The notes under the pieces: generated by a model
What the model saw: the letters and a program-made list of their open reading frames with translations, nothing else
The model's database searches: none
Told to the model about the DNA's origin: nothing
DNA from: Flammulina velutipes
Taxonomy: Eukaryota > Basidiomycota > Agaricomycetes > Agaricales > Physalacriaceae
Assembly: GCA_011800155.1 (NCBI GenBank)
Contig: CM022375.1
Location: 248,001-312,000 of the forward strand
Reading direction: 5' to 3'
Length of the DNA stretch: 64,000 nucleotides
Shown: piece after piece, positions 11,201-22,400 of the stretch
Layout of the letters: every line of letters begins with the position of its first letter
Position numbering within the stretch: position 1 is the first letter of the stretch
Made by a program: the position numbers and the translations under genes

Positions 11201-12729
11201 CATTGTCGTGTTTGCTCCTTTCTTTCCAACGATGACCGACCACGGACAAGATGACGAGAGTCAAGGCAAGGGAGCGCTGGAGGAGGGGACGCGAAGCGGA
11301 CGCAGAGTATTGCCTAGCGCCTGTGATGATTCCATCGTTCTGCTTCACTTCCCTTTCTTGCCAGTGGGATGGGGAAGGTCGACGTTTCGGGGTCCTAGGC
11401 AACACAACCACACAAGAATTTTCAAAAAAGCAATTCCGTATAGCTCTACCAGCCATTTATAATAACCCTGTCTTTCTTACTTTATCAAAATCCAAAACTA
11501 AGCCTCGATTTCTCCACCACGGTTCAACTGCAACTACAGGCAAGGTAGACTAACTGACGGAGCTGATGAACTCATTTAGCTAACATCGTCGATAACGCTC
11601 CTGCCATCAGCGCCTTATTTGGCGACTGCATGCCTATAGCGAGCCCGTCTCTGGGACGTTACCTCCCTTCGCGCCCTCCTCCCCGGCTCGCAATGTGCAG
11701 CCAACACCTGGATCAAATACGAACCCCAGCTAGTCCAAAGCCCCTCCGATGGCTGCCGCCGGCATGAAGGGATGGAGGCGCGCGATCCCGTTCGCTGCGA
11801 GAATTGAGGGCTACGGGGGCCCGCCTGCGGCTCGAATGGAATGCGGCCTATGCCCAACAGGCGAGGGGCGAGCTCGCGGGGGCATATGAATGATCCGGCT
11901 GCCCAGGCGGGGCAGCTGGTTGAATTTCCTACGCGTAGGCAGGTGCGGCAGGCGATACGCGTCGCTTTCATCCCCACCCGGTATCCAGAAAATAAATCGA
12001 CGATCGCACAGCAAGCCCTATGGACGCTTTCGCCGCCCTCCGTTCCCTCGGACGACGCGGGGCCGATGGCTTCGTGGGCCTGTATCCGCTCCGTTCCTTT
12101 GTGCCCGTCCTATTGTTGTTTTCCGGCCTGGAAGCGCTCAGTCAACGACGTCTTCGAGCGACTCGAGCAATGAGCCCTCCGATGTGATGCGATGCCGTCA
12201 ACTATACAAACTCCGCCATTTGTTGAAGCCTGTGGACGGCGATTGGGCGCCCCGCACGGGCGGTTCTGGAGCGAGAGCGACGAGCCGAAGGGATCTCGCA
12301 ATGTTCAATCGTTGGACTCCCCCCTTATAATGAAGCGCGTGGTTTTGAGCGGATCCTTTGGTTGGTGAATGCAGAGGTAGGCGCGGAGCAGGCTTGGAGG
12401 GGGATGTCGAGATTGGGGCTCAAAGAGACGGGGGTCAAGGGAGACGGGCTTAGAATTAACACTGGATCGGTTTAGAAAGTCAGCTCTATTTTGCGGCATG
12501 TTCGCGCAGCCGTCCTACTATGCGCGGGCGAACAAGCATCAATCAGTCTAGATTGGCACTGCTAAATAGGCATTCTGCAAAGTTTTCAGAGACACGGCTT
12601 ACTGGAGGCTTGTCGCGCCCCTTGCAAGCGCTACTCAGCAGCTTTGGGCCGGACCAAACTTAATCAGTGCATTGGAATCTTTAACAGCGCTCTTCTTTGA
12701 ACATAGGTGTGCAGGGAATAAATGGATGG
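8227..12729. other. 4.5-kb region without a supported gene
   Basis: Only short frames occur. Several blocks look like exon-intron pieces, for instance a frame starting at 10565 (WEDMF, then about 40 codons to GITW, followed by GTATGT...TAG at 10692-10738) and an ATG at 8587 followed by a GTACGT donor. Stops interrupt every attempt to extend them. The phrase GCGTCGGCAGT recurs (8677, 10212), suggesting degenerate repeats of the same kind as at 19.65-21.37 kb. No family was recognised. Confidence 0.5.
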
Positions 12730-15700
12730 TTAGTTGCTCTCTACGTCATTAGCTTCTTGGTGAACGGCGCTCTTTAGCAAACGCGCGATATCTGCTATAC
12801 CCCTCTCCAACCTGTCAAGGCGCTCTTCCAACCTCCCCTTCTCTCTCTCCTTCTCCTTCTCCGCCTTAACCAGGTGCTGCCAGATATTTTCCTGTATCTG
12901 AAGAACATCGCGAAGAACAGCTGGATCGCTTTGCTGAGTCTTGATAGTGCCATCGGCAACCCGACGCCCCCATTGGGTATGAATGGCATCCCGATAAGAT
13001 AATATGATTCCACCAGGAATCACCTTGAGCGTTCTCTGCCAAGCCACTGAGTTCTGGAGGTACAGCTGCATGGTTTCCTCTACGACACCATCCATAGCAG
13101 AAGTCGATAAGCCGTAGCGAGTGTTGTCCGTTTTACGACTGTGGCCCATCTGTAGCGCCCCCACGGACTCTCCTTCCGCGGCATCATCGAGATTGATTTG
13201 GGCTGCAGGATGGTGTTTGCGGAAGAACGCTGTATAGAGATGACGGTGAGCATTGATTCCTATTTTCAATTTTCCCACCGCTGGTGCTGTGTACTTGTCC
13301 ATAAGATCACCCAAAGTTCTTGAAGTGAACTCTTTGCAGTTATCCATGAACATGCTCTGCCAATATCCAAGGCAGATTTCTGGCTTGTCAGAAAATAGCT
13401 GGTGGGAGAGGAAGGCCGCTAGAGGACGCGCTAGGGTGTGAAGTTGAGTGAGCATGTCGGATGTGAAGGCATCCAAACCATTCGGGATGAGAAGGTCGTG
13501 ACCGGTATTGTGGGATTGCTTGGTATACTGTCTGACCAGGCTGAGGAATTTGCCTAGGCCAAACAAATTGCGCAATCGAAAAGCCGTGTTTCGAGAAAGC
13601 ATAGCGACCAGTTCCGTGCCACGAGCAGGACCGCCGCTTGCAAACTGAATCAAAACCATCAACATGCCCTCTAAGATGCTCAAGCTCTTGAGCCAGGCTT
13701 GAGCTCCATCCGGGTTAACCTCTCCGGTATTGGGAAGAAGGAACTGGGATTTGGTAGCATCGTCGGTGAGGAGTCGCTCCATTAGGTCATTTTGATGTGA
13801 TTGGAAGGTAGGATGGTTGAGGAAGGAGGCGCCAGGCTTATCGTCCACCAGATTATCCTGTAGAATGTCGTAGTTCACCCTAACTCGAAGGTTCAAGCAA
13901 ACGGATGTCTCCCATAGCTCTGCGATATGCTCCTGAAGGTTGTAGCAAATTTGGCGATACATGTCGAGAGTGAATCGCTCCCCGTGATAGAGGAGCTCCG
14001 TCCAATCTTCGGTATCGGACCAGAAGATGCGGGGAAAGGAGAGGCTGTTGCTCACAAGAGCAGATGCATAGGCCATGATTTGGTTCAAAGCGGAATACGT
14101 TGACTGCGTATCGGCGCGTACCCATGTATGCATTTTATCCATGGAGTCCATGACTGAGGAGGGTAGTGCGTCGCCGGCCAGTTGGTGTACTTCAAATAGA
14201 ACAGCTAATTGAATGGCCCGCATAACTCTGGCCAGGACCGGCGTCACTCTCACTGGCAGCTCGAAATTGCCCTCGATCCGGAGATGATGGATGGCAAGGA
14301 AGCACAGAGTTGGGTTACCCCAGGGTTGCTCCTTCGTCACAGGCCAGTGAGTAAACCATAGGAGTTTGAAGATGGTATGAATAGCTCCGTCAAAGGCAGC
14401 TTGGTCGTGCTTTTTCCCTCCCATCACCTTCCGGAGGGCTGCAAGGGCCAGGTCTAAGTTTCGGTTAGTTGGGAACGAGTAGTATTTTCCCGTATCATCC
14501 TTGGTGGGTTTGAAGAGAAGACACGAAAGGAAGTGGGTGATAGGATTGACGTATGATTTTAGCGACGAAGAATGTTGATGATGTGGGTGTAGAGGGGTAC
14601 GGTTGATGCCACTGCAGTCATAATTAATAGACTTGATAAGGAAAGGGAAATGAGTACATACTCCCTATCAGGATCTTCGCTATTTAGCTTTCGAAGCACT
14701 AGCTCCTCTGTTGCATCCATCATGGTCGTAATGCGATCGAAATAGGACTCTAGGGCGGTGCCCAAGTTCTCCAAACGGCTCCCTTTCTCCGGAAGTTTCC
14801 ATTGAGTCTTCAACAGCTTTGGATCATAGTCCTTCAACATACGATGCCAAAGCACTTTGTTGAGGAATGGGCTGACATTTCGAGGGTTGGGCGTTTGCGT
14901 AGATACCAGGGCCCCTGGGTTGAAGGACAAGGCGTCTTGAACGGCGGCTGCCAACCTGCGCTCACTAGCCTCAGCCTCAGAGGCGGGCGGAGGTGGGCTT
15001 TGAGGACGAGGTGGAATTACAGGAATTGCATGCAGATGGCCGCTCGGGCGTTGGAGGTGCACTTCAGACTTGGTGCCATGTTGACCTTTGTGTTTCGTAG
15101 ACATGTGCACAGTTGTGCTGGCTGAAGAGTTGACTAGGCCGCAGATATTACACATGCTTCCTTTGGAAATTGGGAAGCCTTCAAGAGCCGGGCGCAGTAA
15201 CAAAGAGAGGGCGGGATAGGGTTGGATATCTAGCCTTGGAACGATATTATTGAGGGCCTTCTGAACATCCCCGAGCTTGCGACAGTGTAATCTTTCAACA
15301 TGCGAGATCGCCCCCGAGGTTGCACCGTCGCCGCCCCATTCAAGCACCACCTTGCACCGGATGCAATAGAGCATATGAAGTTCCTCAGCATAGCCCAGGC
15401 CAAGATTTTCCAGCTCTTGACAGGTTTTTATGGTTCTAAACCCGTCAACGAAGTGAAAGCGGATGGGGAGGTGCTCTGGTCCTATATCGGGGGGGAAAAG
15501 CTCGTCGGAGGCAGAGTCTGGGTAAGGAGAGTGGGTTGAGCGTGTAGCTAAATCCTGGGTGGGGACTGAGGAAGGGGTGGTGGTGGACTTAGCGGATCCA
15601 GTCCTGGCCTTTGACACTTCGATGCTTGACCTTTTGGCAGCGTCGACTCTCTCCGGTGAAGTCTCCTTTATCGGAGAGGCTGGTGGAGATGACGGCACCC

Positions 15701-16484
15701 GATTGGCCTTTCTTCCGGGTGGTTTGTTTCTCTTGGGGGATAGCCCTGATTCGGGTGGACACTTTGGAGCAGAGGTTGGATGATGGTTGGAATTGACGGC
15801 GACAGTGGAGACTGGGGTATGGCTGGGAGCGAATGGGGTTCTAGTGCTGGAGCCTTCCGCGCGCGGAGGCGTGGCGGGGGAGGTGAGCGCGGGCGCGGAC
15901 AATTCGACTTTCCTCGCGCGCGGGTTTTTCTTCTTCTTCGGGGATAGCCCCGGTTCTGAGGGACGCTTTAGAGCAGAGGTTGAGCGATGGTCGGCGGACG
16001 AGATGGAGGCCGGCGCATGGGTAGGGAGGGGGGCGAATGGGGCCTTAGTACCGCAGCCTTCCGAATGCGACGGCGCGACGGCGGAGGTGAGCGCGGGTGT
16101 GGACAATTCGACTTTCTCCTTCACGCGTGGTTTTTTCCTCTTCTTCGGGGATAGCCCTGGTTCTGAGGGACGCTTTGAAACAGAGGTCGAGCGATGGTCG
16201 GCGGACGCGGTGGAGGCCGGTGCATGGGTAGGGAGGGGGGCGAATGGGGCCTTAGTACCGCAGCCTTCCGCATGCGACGGCGCGACGGCGGAGGTGGGCG
16301 CGGGGAATTCAGCTCTTCTTAGTGTTGGCATTTTGATTTGAGAGCTATTAGGCAGGAGAGCTCTCGTGGAAGGCGGCTTAGTAGCTGATCGAGTAGGACT
16401 GGCCGGGAGTTCGTGGAAGGCAGAGTCAGGGAGAAGAGATACCTCCTCCTCCTCGTCGTCAGAAAACAGCCCGGCATAAGACAT
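12730..16484 (-). CDS. OrsD-like zinc-finger / tyrosine-recombinase-like protein (1234 aa)
   Basis: Two exons, 14662-16484 and 12730-14611, flank a 50-nt intron (GTATGT...TGCAG). Splicing restores the phase exactly and creates a smooth junction. Residues 62-260 are three imperfect ~65-residue repeats with basic PKKKKxPR patches. Two C2H2 fingers follow (Cys374/377-His395/400 and Cys445/448-His460/465), in the arrangement of OrsD-type (DUF3505) proteins. After position 670 comes an alpha-helical region. It carries the signature of a tyrosine recombinase: Arg938 (ARGTEL), Lys972, Arg1064-His1065 in an AHRHLYTAF box, and GHS (1097-1099) with Tyr1107 at the canonical spacing GHx8Y. In fungal relatives known to me such a region often precedes a RecQ-type helicase; here the protein ends instead in a charged coiled coil (about 1190-1225). 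It could be a transposon recombinase or a domesticated one. No breaks were found. Confidence 0.78.
15700..16310. repeat. Tandem ~200-bp repeat inside the recombinase gene
   Basis: Three imperfect direct copies of about 195-200 bp encode the Pro/Ser/Lys-rich repeats at residues 62-260 of the minus-strand gene. Each begins near an APTS/ALTS motif and ends with SPKK plus a basic run. The first two (codon order) are more alike than the third. Confidence 0.8.
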
Positions 16485-19032
16485 AATATGCAGTTGCCTA
16501 TGAATTGTTTAATTGCATTCTGAAAAGCGAAGTTTCAACGCCGCACCGAAGTTACAGCAAACGCCCGATGTCAATGGAAGTAAAGCGCAAAAAGAGTAAG
16601 TCTGACGTCATAGCTACCCAAACAGGAAGTTTGGCCAATGTTGTAGTCTTCGGGCACATCGGACTTGACTAGAAAAGCAGTCCATACCGATGAGATCCTA
16701 AATTTCTTTGGATTCAACCACTAAGCGCGCTCCCACCTAATCGTTGGATTGACCCATAATTATGCTATGCTATGTAATGAAGATACATAGTCCACAACGC
16801 GAGGTCCCCTGGGAAAACCGCAAGAAAATGTCACCCCACGACTACCGTCTCCATCATTTCCAAACGAAGCCAGATTGGCGCTGAACCCAACAGGGCGACA
16901 GACACTAATTGAATTATACACTAGGGTACTCAATCTCGAACTCAAGTCCAGATTCGGCAAGTGGTGGTGAAAGTTCGGTTTCGCTTCAGGGTCCGCCGAC
17001 GGCTGTGCTCCTACTAAATATGGGGATGTCCCCCATATGGCAATCGCGCTGAGCGGGAGAGGCGCACATTGATTGCCGGACCAAAGGAGTGTGGCACCTC
17101 ATGTCTGTTCGCTCTCATCCTGGCACGTCTGTCAAATCTAATATATTGATATCCAGTGGGTTCCCACCGGTTCATATATATGTATTCACGAAAGCTATTC
17201 AACGGCGTGACCACCCGTAAGATCCATACATTGGGCTTTGCTAACATTTAACACAGATCCTGCCGGTGTAATTTTGTTTGGGATGTTGTCTTGGGCAGCC
17301 ATAAGAAGCAGCCCAACGGCTATATACACCTTTCCAAAGAAGAATGCAATGTGGACAATTGAGTGTCACTCTTTGTGATGATAGTGACGACACACAGCCA
17401 CACACCGACCGACCAACCGACCTCCAACTTTGAGCTCCCCTGGTATATCCGGAGGAGGAAGATCGTTCGAGATCGAAGACGTCGCGAGTCCAAGACCGCC
17501 AAGCAAACGGCGATGGAGGTCACCACCATCGTATACGTTAACCATCCACCACCGAGGTTGCCAGTTGGACAAGGAGTGGGCATACGTCCCGACCCGATTT
17601 GGGCTACCACCTCCGCTCCTTTCTGAATCGGGAGGCAAGGCAGGATATTATATCCTGCCTTAATCGCTTGAGGATTTCATAGCTGTAATATGATGAGGGC
17701 GAGACAACGCAGAAAGGAAAGCAACATACCAAAAGCGGTTTCTTTTGGAAATGATTCGGACGTTGTGGTCTTTCCGAGTCCGGTTTCATGAGCATGGGCC
17801 ATGACACCATAGCTCGAGAACGCTCGTCCCGCTCGATATCCTGAAATTTGGGATGAAAGATGACGGCCGTTTCCAATACCCTTGCAACACCCTGCTACAG
17901 ATATCAGACAAGGCGTACACACGTACAGTCGACTCACGTTGTTGATGTCCGACAACGGAAATTTTTTCGTCGCGAACGCTGATTGTCAGTGTTCCCATTC
18001 GGCATCCAACAAACGCCCCTCACGCAGATCGTGCAGGAAAAAAAGTCGCGGCAAGCTCCCGCTAGAACCGGCGGAAGTGCAGATTCGAAGGGTAGTTCAT
18101 GGCAGGTACCATGGGGTTGTTCGATAAAGTCTTTGGCAGCGTGGCCAATTCAGCGCGACGAAACAATGTTCTCGGGAGCTCATTTCTTGGAGAATAGGTG
18201 GCCTCGCCAGCTGGGTGTATGGAAGAGGCGTTGCTGCGTGCTCTACTCCGTATTCTGATTGTGTATCGCGGGATGAGACTTGTCCAGCCCGCTGTGTATC
18301 TGAGTTGCTGGCGGGTTTGGTGGAGATGAACGGAGAGGCTTTTATAACCTAAAATATGGTCACTTGAGATTAAACCAGTTAGCGCAAGGCAGAAAACGCA
18401 CAGTTTGTCACGTCGATTTCCTCAGATCTTCGGGGTATGTGCACCTAGAGCGCCCCTCCATGTCCTCTATCGGGATATCTATTGCCTCGCTGCTCCGGAT
18501 TATCGGCCTGGCAGCAAGCGACGACAAAATACGCACTATATCTTTCTTGGATTCCAGCCCGTCTTCGACATTCTTCGTGCCCAATCCGAACGCACCCGCG
18601 CAGATCGCAGCTGCATGCACTTGAGACGGTCCTGGGACGTGCTCGTCAAAGACGAGCTCTGGGCGTTGGTGGATCTAGCATTTCGTTGCGTTGGCTGAAT
18701 CGTATGTCTTGGCTGTGAGTCGCTTGGACAGGGTACGGCAATGAGATCGCCGGGAGGCGTCAATCTGGGTATGTCTTGGTCTCTTTTCTGGACAGGAAAG
18801 CATGGAGCTCGCCTTGCGGTATGCGCATTGAGGGCAACCTGAGGCCTGGTGTGGAAAGGTATCTTGGACAACGACAACACTTAGACATCTGTATAAAGCG
18901 TTAGAAAAATACGAGACGACGACAGAGCCGACATACCATGAGGTTGAGGCCAGTACGCTATGTCGTCGACGATGGTGATGGTAAGAGGACAAGAAACACA
19001 TCACCTCCGTCATCACTCTTGCTCTTACCGCC
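16485..19032. other. Region without a supported gene
   Basis: It includes the promoter side of the recombinase gene. No frame is longer than about 150 codons and none is recognisable. A minus-strand piece near 17760-17800 contains an ETGLGKT Walker-A-like string, but stops surround it (see rejected items). Blocks with GTGAGT...CTGAC...AG spacing suggest decayed exon-intron sequence. Confidence 0.5.
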
Positions 19033-19203
19033 ATGCCATCACCTACCGAAATAAAACAACTCATCTTCAACGAGCTCATCGCGCTCCCTGAGACGTCAGA
19101 CAGGCAGGCTATCCTCACTCACACTGGCCTGGCCTGCTTTTCTACCCTTAATCCGCATGCATTGCTCCAAAATAGTCAGGATTTTCACAAGCAATGTAAA
19201 TAA
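19033..19203 (+). CDS. Short uncharacterised ORF (56 aa), possibly a first exon
   Basis: The ATG at 19033 follows a pyrimidine-rich leader and opens a compact helical-looking frame (SPTEIKQLIFNELIALPE, then a dozen residues to GLACF) before a TAA. The GTAAAT just before the stop could be a donor, which would make this the first exon of a broken gene. I do not recognise the family. It borders the ~285-bp tandem array. Treat it as a possibility only. Confidence 0.25.
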   Translation: MPSPTEIKQLIFNELIALPETSDRQAILTHTGLACFSTLNPHALLQNSQDFHKQCK

Positions 19204-19649
19204 ACTAGCAGCCTGCATCCACGGTGTAGCACCCATCCTCACGTTCGTTATCAGCTCCTCTTCCATTCACAGAGATGCTCGCTTCGAGCGGCTATTGTCT
19301 CAGGTAACGTTACCTCCCAGTCTTCGAGTTTTTTTGAATTTCAGATGCCACTGTCTAAGTTCTCAGTAGATTCGCGCGCGATGAATGCCAGCCGAAGGAC
19401 CTATGATGGTGCGATGCTCTGAATACTACATCGATTACAAGCAACATATCAATGCTTAGATGAGCTCATCGTGTCCACCGTTACCAGCTCTGATACCTCT
19501 GCGTGTACGAAATGACCAACGGCAAAGGTGTGTATCAATTCTGTCTTCGTGATTGGGCTGTTTCTAATGGATTCGTACTTAGCTCATTTGTGCCCTTTTC
19601 CCGACGCACCACAGCCGCTTGAGGACGCTCAAAGCCCAGCCATCTCATT
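19204..19649. other. Gap before the tandem array
   Basis: No supported gene. Decayed exon-intron-like sequence similar to the neighbouring array, including a GTGTGT...TTAG pair at 19530-19582. Confidence 0.4.
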
Positions 19650-21370
19650 TGCTGCTTGTTGAGCCAAATGAAACGATTGGCTTTCAACCTACTCAGCCTG
19701 CCCTTTGCATCCCTTCGTTCAGCTTCCGGCTATCGTCAAGCCTTGAGGTGTTACGGATGCCATTGGCGATTCATTGCATGACAAGTTATGCAAATGTCTA
19801 AAGGACGAATACTGACGGAACGCTTCTCAGCTTCCGTTTTGACAATATTCTCCCAATGGCGCTAGCTTTTCGCGTGCCACACTATTCGACCGGTGTGCTC
19901 TAACGTCAACTATACGTGTCTCTTGCTCCATGCGCGCACGAACGATCAGACCGCTACGGACGATTTCAGCTTGGACCGCTCGTTGCTTTCTCAACATTGG
20001 CCACATAGAGACCCCTCTAGGGCGTCTAATGCTAGTACTATAGCTATATGTGAGTATCCGCTTGCGTTACAGTCTGAAAACACTGACGGAACGTTGATTA
20101 GACTCACATGTCAATAAGATTTCAATGTGAACATACCTTCGTGTACGATCAATGCACGGTAAGAGATCGCTAGCGTCTACTAAACGGCTTGTTATCTGCG
20201 TGTTGACGCAACTAAATAGGGATGTACTGTCGATTTCATGATCAACATCTTCGCGGCCTGGCTTGGTGTCATGTTCCGCAATGGCTGCCCTGCTGGCCCT
20301 TTGGGAGGTTCCATATAATGTGGGTATTGATATGTATGTCTCTGATTAGCATAATACCGGCAGACGATGACGTGATATGGCCTAAACTCCCGTTTCGCAT
20401 ATTTCACAAAACAGTCATAGCCTCGCGCAGAATAGACATACGAACGGCGCATCCCTAAGGCAGACTATTCGCGTCTCTTGCTATACATCGACGTGAACGA
20501 ATGGGCCCCTGCGGAGACTTTCAACTTGGAGCGCCGCCACACAGATTTTGGACCGGATTCCCATTTCGACAATGGCCGTGGAACGACCCACCTGGAGCAT
20601 TGAATACAGATATAAGACCAATATGTGAGTGTCCGATTGCATTCAAGTTCGAAAACACTGACGGAATGTAGCCTAGAGTCACTTGTGTGACAAATCTTAT
20701 AAGGAACATAACTTGGTGTATAGCGAAGGTATAGATGAGGCGTTGCTAATGCCGACTGAACGACTCATTTTACTTGTGCCGATATGGACGAATGAGCCAG
20801 CACTGTCGATTTCAGAATCGAGACCATCCGCGCCGAGGACATAAATTGACGTAGTTTTCGACAATAGCCGCTCAGCTGGGCATATATAAGGTCCCATACG
20901 ACGAGGGTATTGATACGTGAGTGTTCAATGTGTTCAATTTTTGCAGACGCTGACGGAATAATTCTTAGACTCTCGGGTGCGCATGTTTGGATACGGTCAT
21001 AACTTTGCGTAGACATTACCTGTACACTAGATATCGCTGGCGCCGCATACACAATTTATTTCACACCCATAGACGTGCATGAGAACAGATGCATTGGTTC
21101 TTTGATCCAACCTATATGTATCCCAGATCCTGCACCATCCTTGCCAGTGCGGAATCAGGACCTATCGACATCGTTCCAAGTCGTTTTCGAGATGCTTACA
21201 TCGCCGTCAAGCTCCATTACCACCTCATACGAATGCCGTCGCGACGAGCGACAGCAAAAACAGAATGGTCAGCCTGGGATTGGGTTGTGTACGATTATGC
21301 CATTCCACTACGCCAACGTACGGTAATGCAGTGTAAAGCCCTTCCAGTGAGTACATGTAGGTGTCTGTAG
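19650..21370. repeat. Degenerate tandem array, ~285-bp units with an intron-like module
   Basis: At least six units are in register. The anchor CGATTTCA/CTTTCAAC-type block starts near 19679, 19961, 20231, 20517, 20807 and 21103, with spacings of 270-296. It is usually followed about 90-110 bases later by GTGAGT(G/A)TCC, then a CTGACGGAA branch-like motif, then TAG and a short ACATAACTT/ACATACCTT block. The three best-preserved intron-like modules start at 20050, 20625 and 20917. Each unit therefore looks like exon, short intron, exon. Stops and small indels destroy the reading frame in every unit I translated, so this is a tandem array of dead exons or a satellite derived from a gene. The product is not recognised. 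Confidence 0.65.
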
Positions 21371-21442
21371 ATATAATGTAGTAAGCATTGAAGTCCGTAT
21401 GAAAATAATTAGAAATATCGAAGTAAATTCGCCCAACCAGCT

Positions 21443-22400
21443 TCACGCTAAGCCTTCTGCATTGGCGTCGCCCGAATGCGGGGGACGCGCAACCCAGCCG
21501 ATGTTGTGATTCTCGCCGAAGGAAATTCGCTTCTCCTTCTTGTCTTCCGGTAGAAGTTGGAGCCAGGTTGGAGCCTGTCATCGTGTACGAAGATGCCGGA
21601 TGTACCGCCTGGGCGAGCGTAGGTCTGCGTCACTTTCTTCAACGAGATGACGGAGGGAGCGCTGAAGAAGAAATCAGCATGAGGCAAGTGAAAGAGGCAT
21701 AGGAAAGGGCTTACATGGGCTTTCTTTGTGAACAGGCGAATCTACGGTAACATGGGGAAGACGGTCATCCACTTCAGAATTAGCTTCGGGCGGGACGGCC
21801 GAGTAGTATTTGGAATCGAACGGGGGACTGATACGGGAGAACGTACACGAAGGAGACGTACAGAAAAACTAGTGGAGTAATTAGGTTGATGAAAACACCG
21901 CGACGGCTGATCAATACGTACGAGGGAGACGCAGAGTAAGAACATACGGTACTCGGAGATCATCGTTGAAATTCCGCACGAGATGAAGACTGCGAGTAGT
22001 AAGTATGCAATCGAACTATACCGACGAGAGTACTTACAGATCGAGAGCACCGCACCCAGACCACCATAAATGGGGGCAAACACGCGCATGGGCCTCGCCT
22101 AGGCAGACGGCTGCTTCTCAGGATCGCCTGACTCTAGCTTAGGCTTCTCCCGTACGGTGACGCCAGCTGCAGCTGCGTCTTTAGCCTTGCTAGTGGCGGG
22201 AAGGCTGACGTCTGAGGTGGTAGTGGAAGCAGTGACAGACGGGGGACCTGACGACACAGAGGCAGCCTGACGAGAACGCCAAGCAAGCTTCATGAGCTTG
22301 TCCTCAATATTGAGATCGTCCGACCAGGCAACGAGGACGCGTTCGTCGCGCTGGTAATGGTAGTGGTGAGCAGGGAGAAATAGTATGAGACAGGGAAATG
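21443..22400 (-). pseudogene. GT2 family polysaccharide/chitin-synthase-like fragment, decayed
   Basis: In order on the minus strand: an RDERVLVAWSDDL N-terminal motif; a membrane-entry segment with APIYGGLGAVLSI interrupted by a GTAAGT...CGCAG intron; then KYYSAVPPEANSEVDDRLPHVT; then SVISLKKVTQTYARPGG and a FVHDD motif; finally ENHNIGWVARP before a stop. This is the N-terminal fifth or so of the fungal GT2 family with a YYSAV/LPHVT block. The downstream catalytic Asp and QxxRW motifs are absent. Breaks include an in-frame TAG at 22099-22101, where the family continues in frame, a disturbed splice phase near 21710, and an 11-bp tandem duplication (GGCTCCAACCT) near 21560 that shifts the frame. 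The active enzyme would sit in the plasma membrane and extend a beta-linked glycan; this piece cannot. Confidence 0.75.

Noticed and set aside
15787..16341. Plus-strand 184-codon frame over the recombinase repeats
   Set aside because: Antisense shadow of a tandem repeat in the minus-strand gene, which has zinc-finger and recombinase motifs.
12730..16484. Two separate genes split at about 14.6 kb
   Set aside because: A 50-nt GT-AG intron restores phase exactly and continues helical sequence of the same domain.
17750..17810. Minus-strand ETGLGKT string resembling a helicase Walker A
   Set aside because: Surrounded by stops and with no neighbouring helicase motif in any frame; probably chance or too decayed to name.
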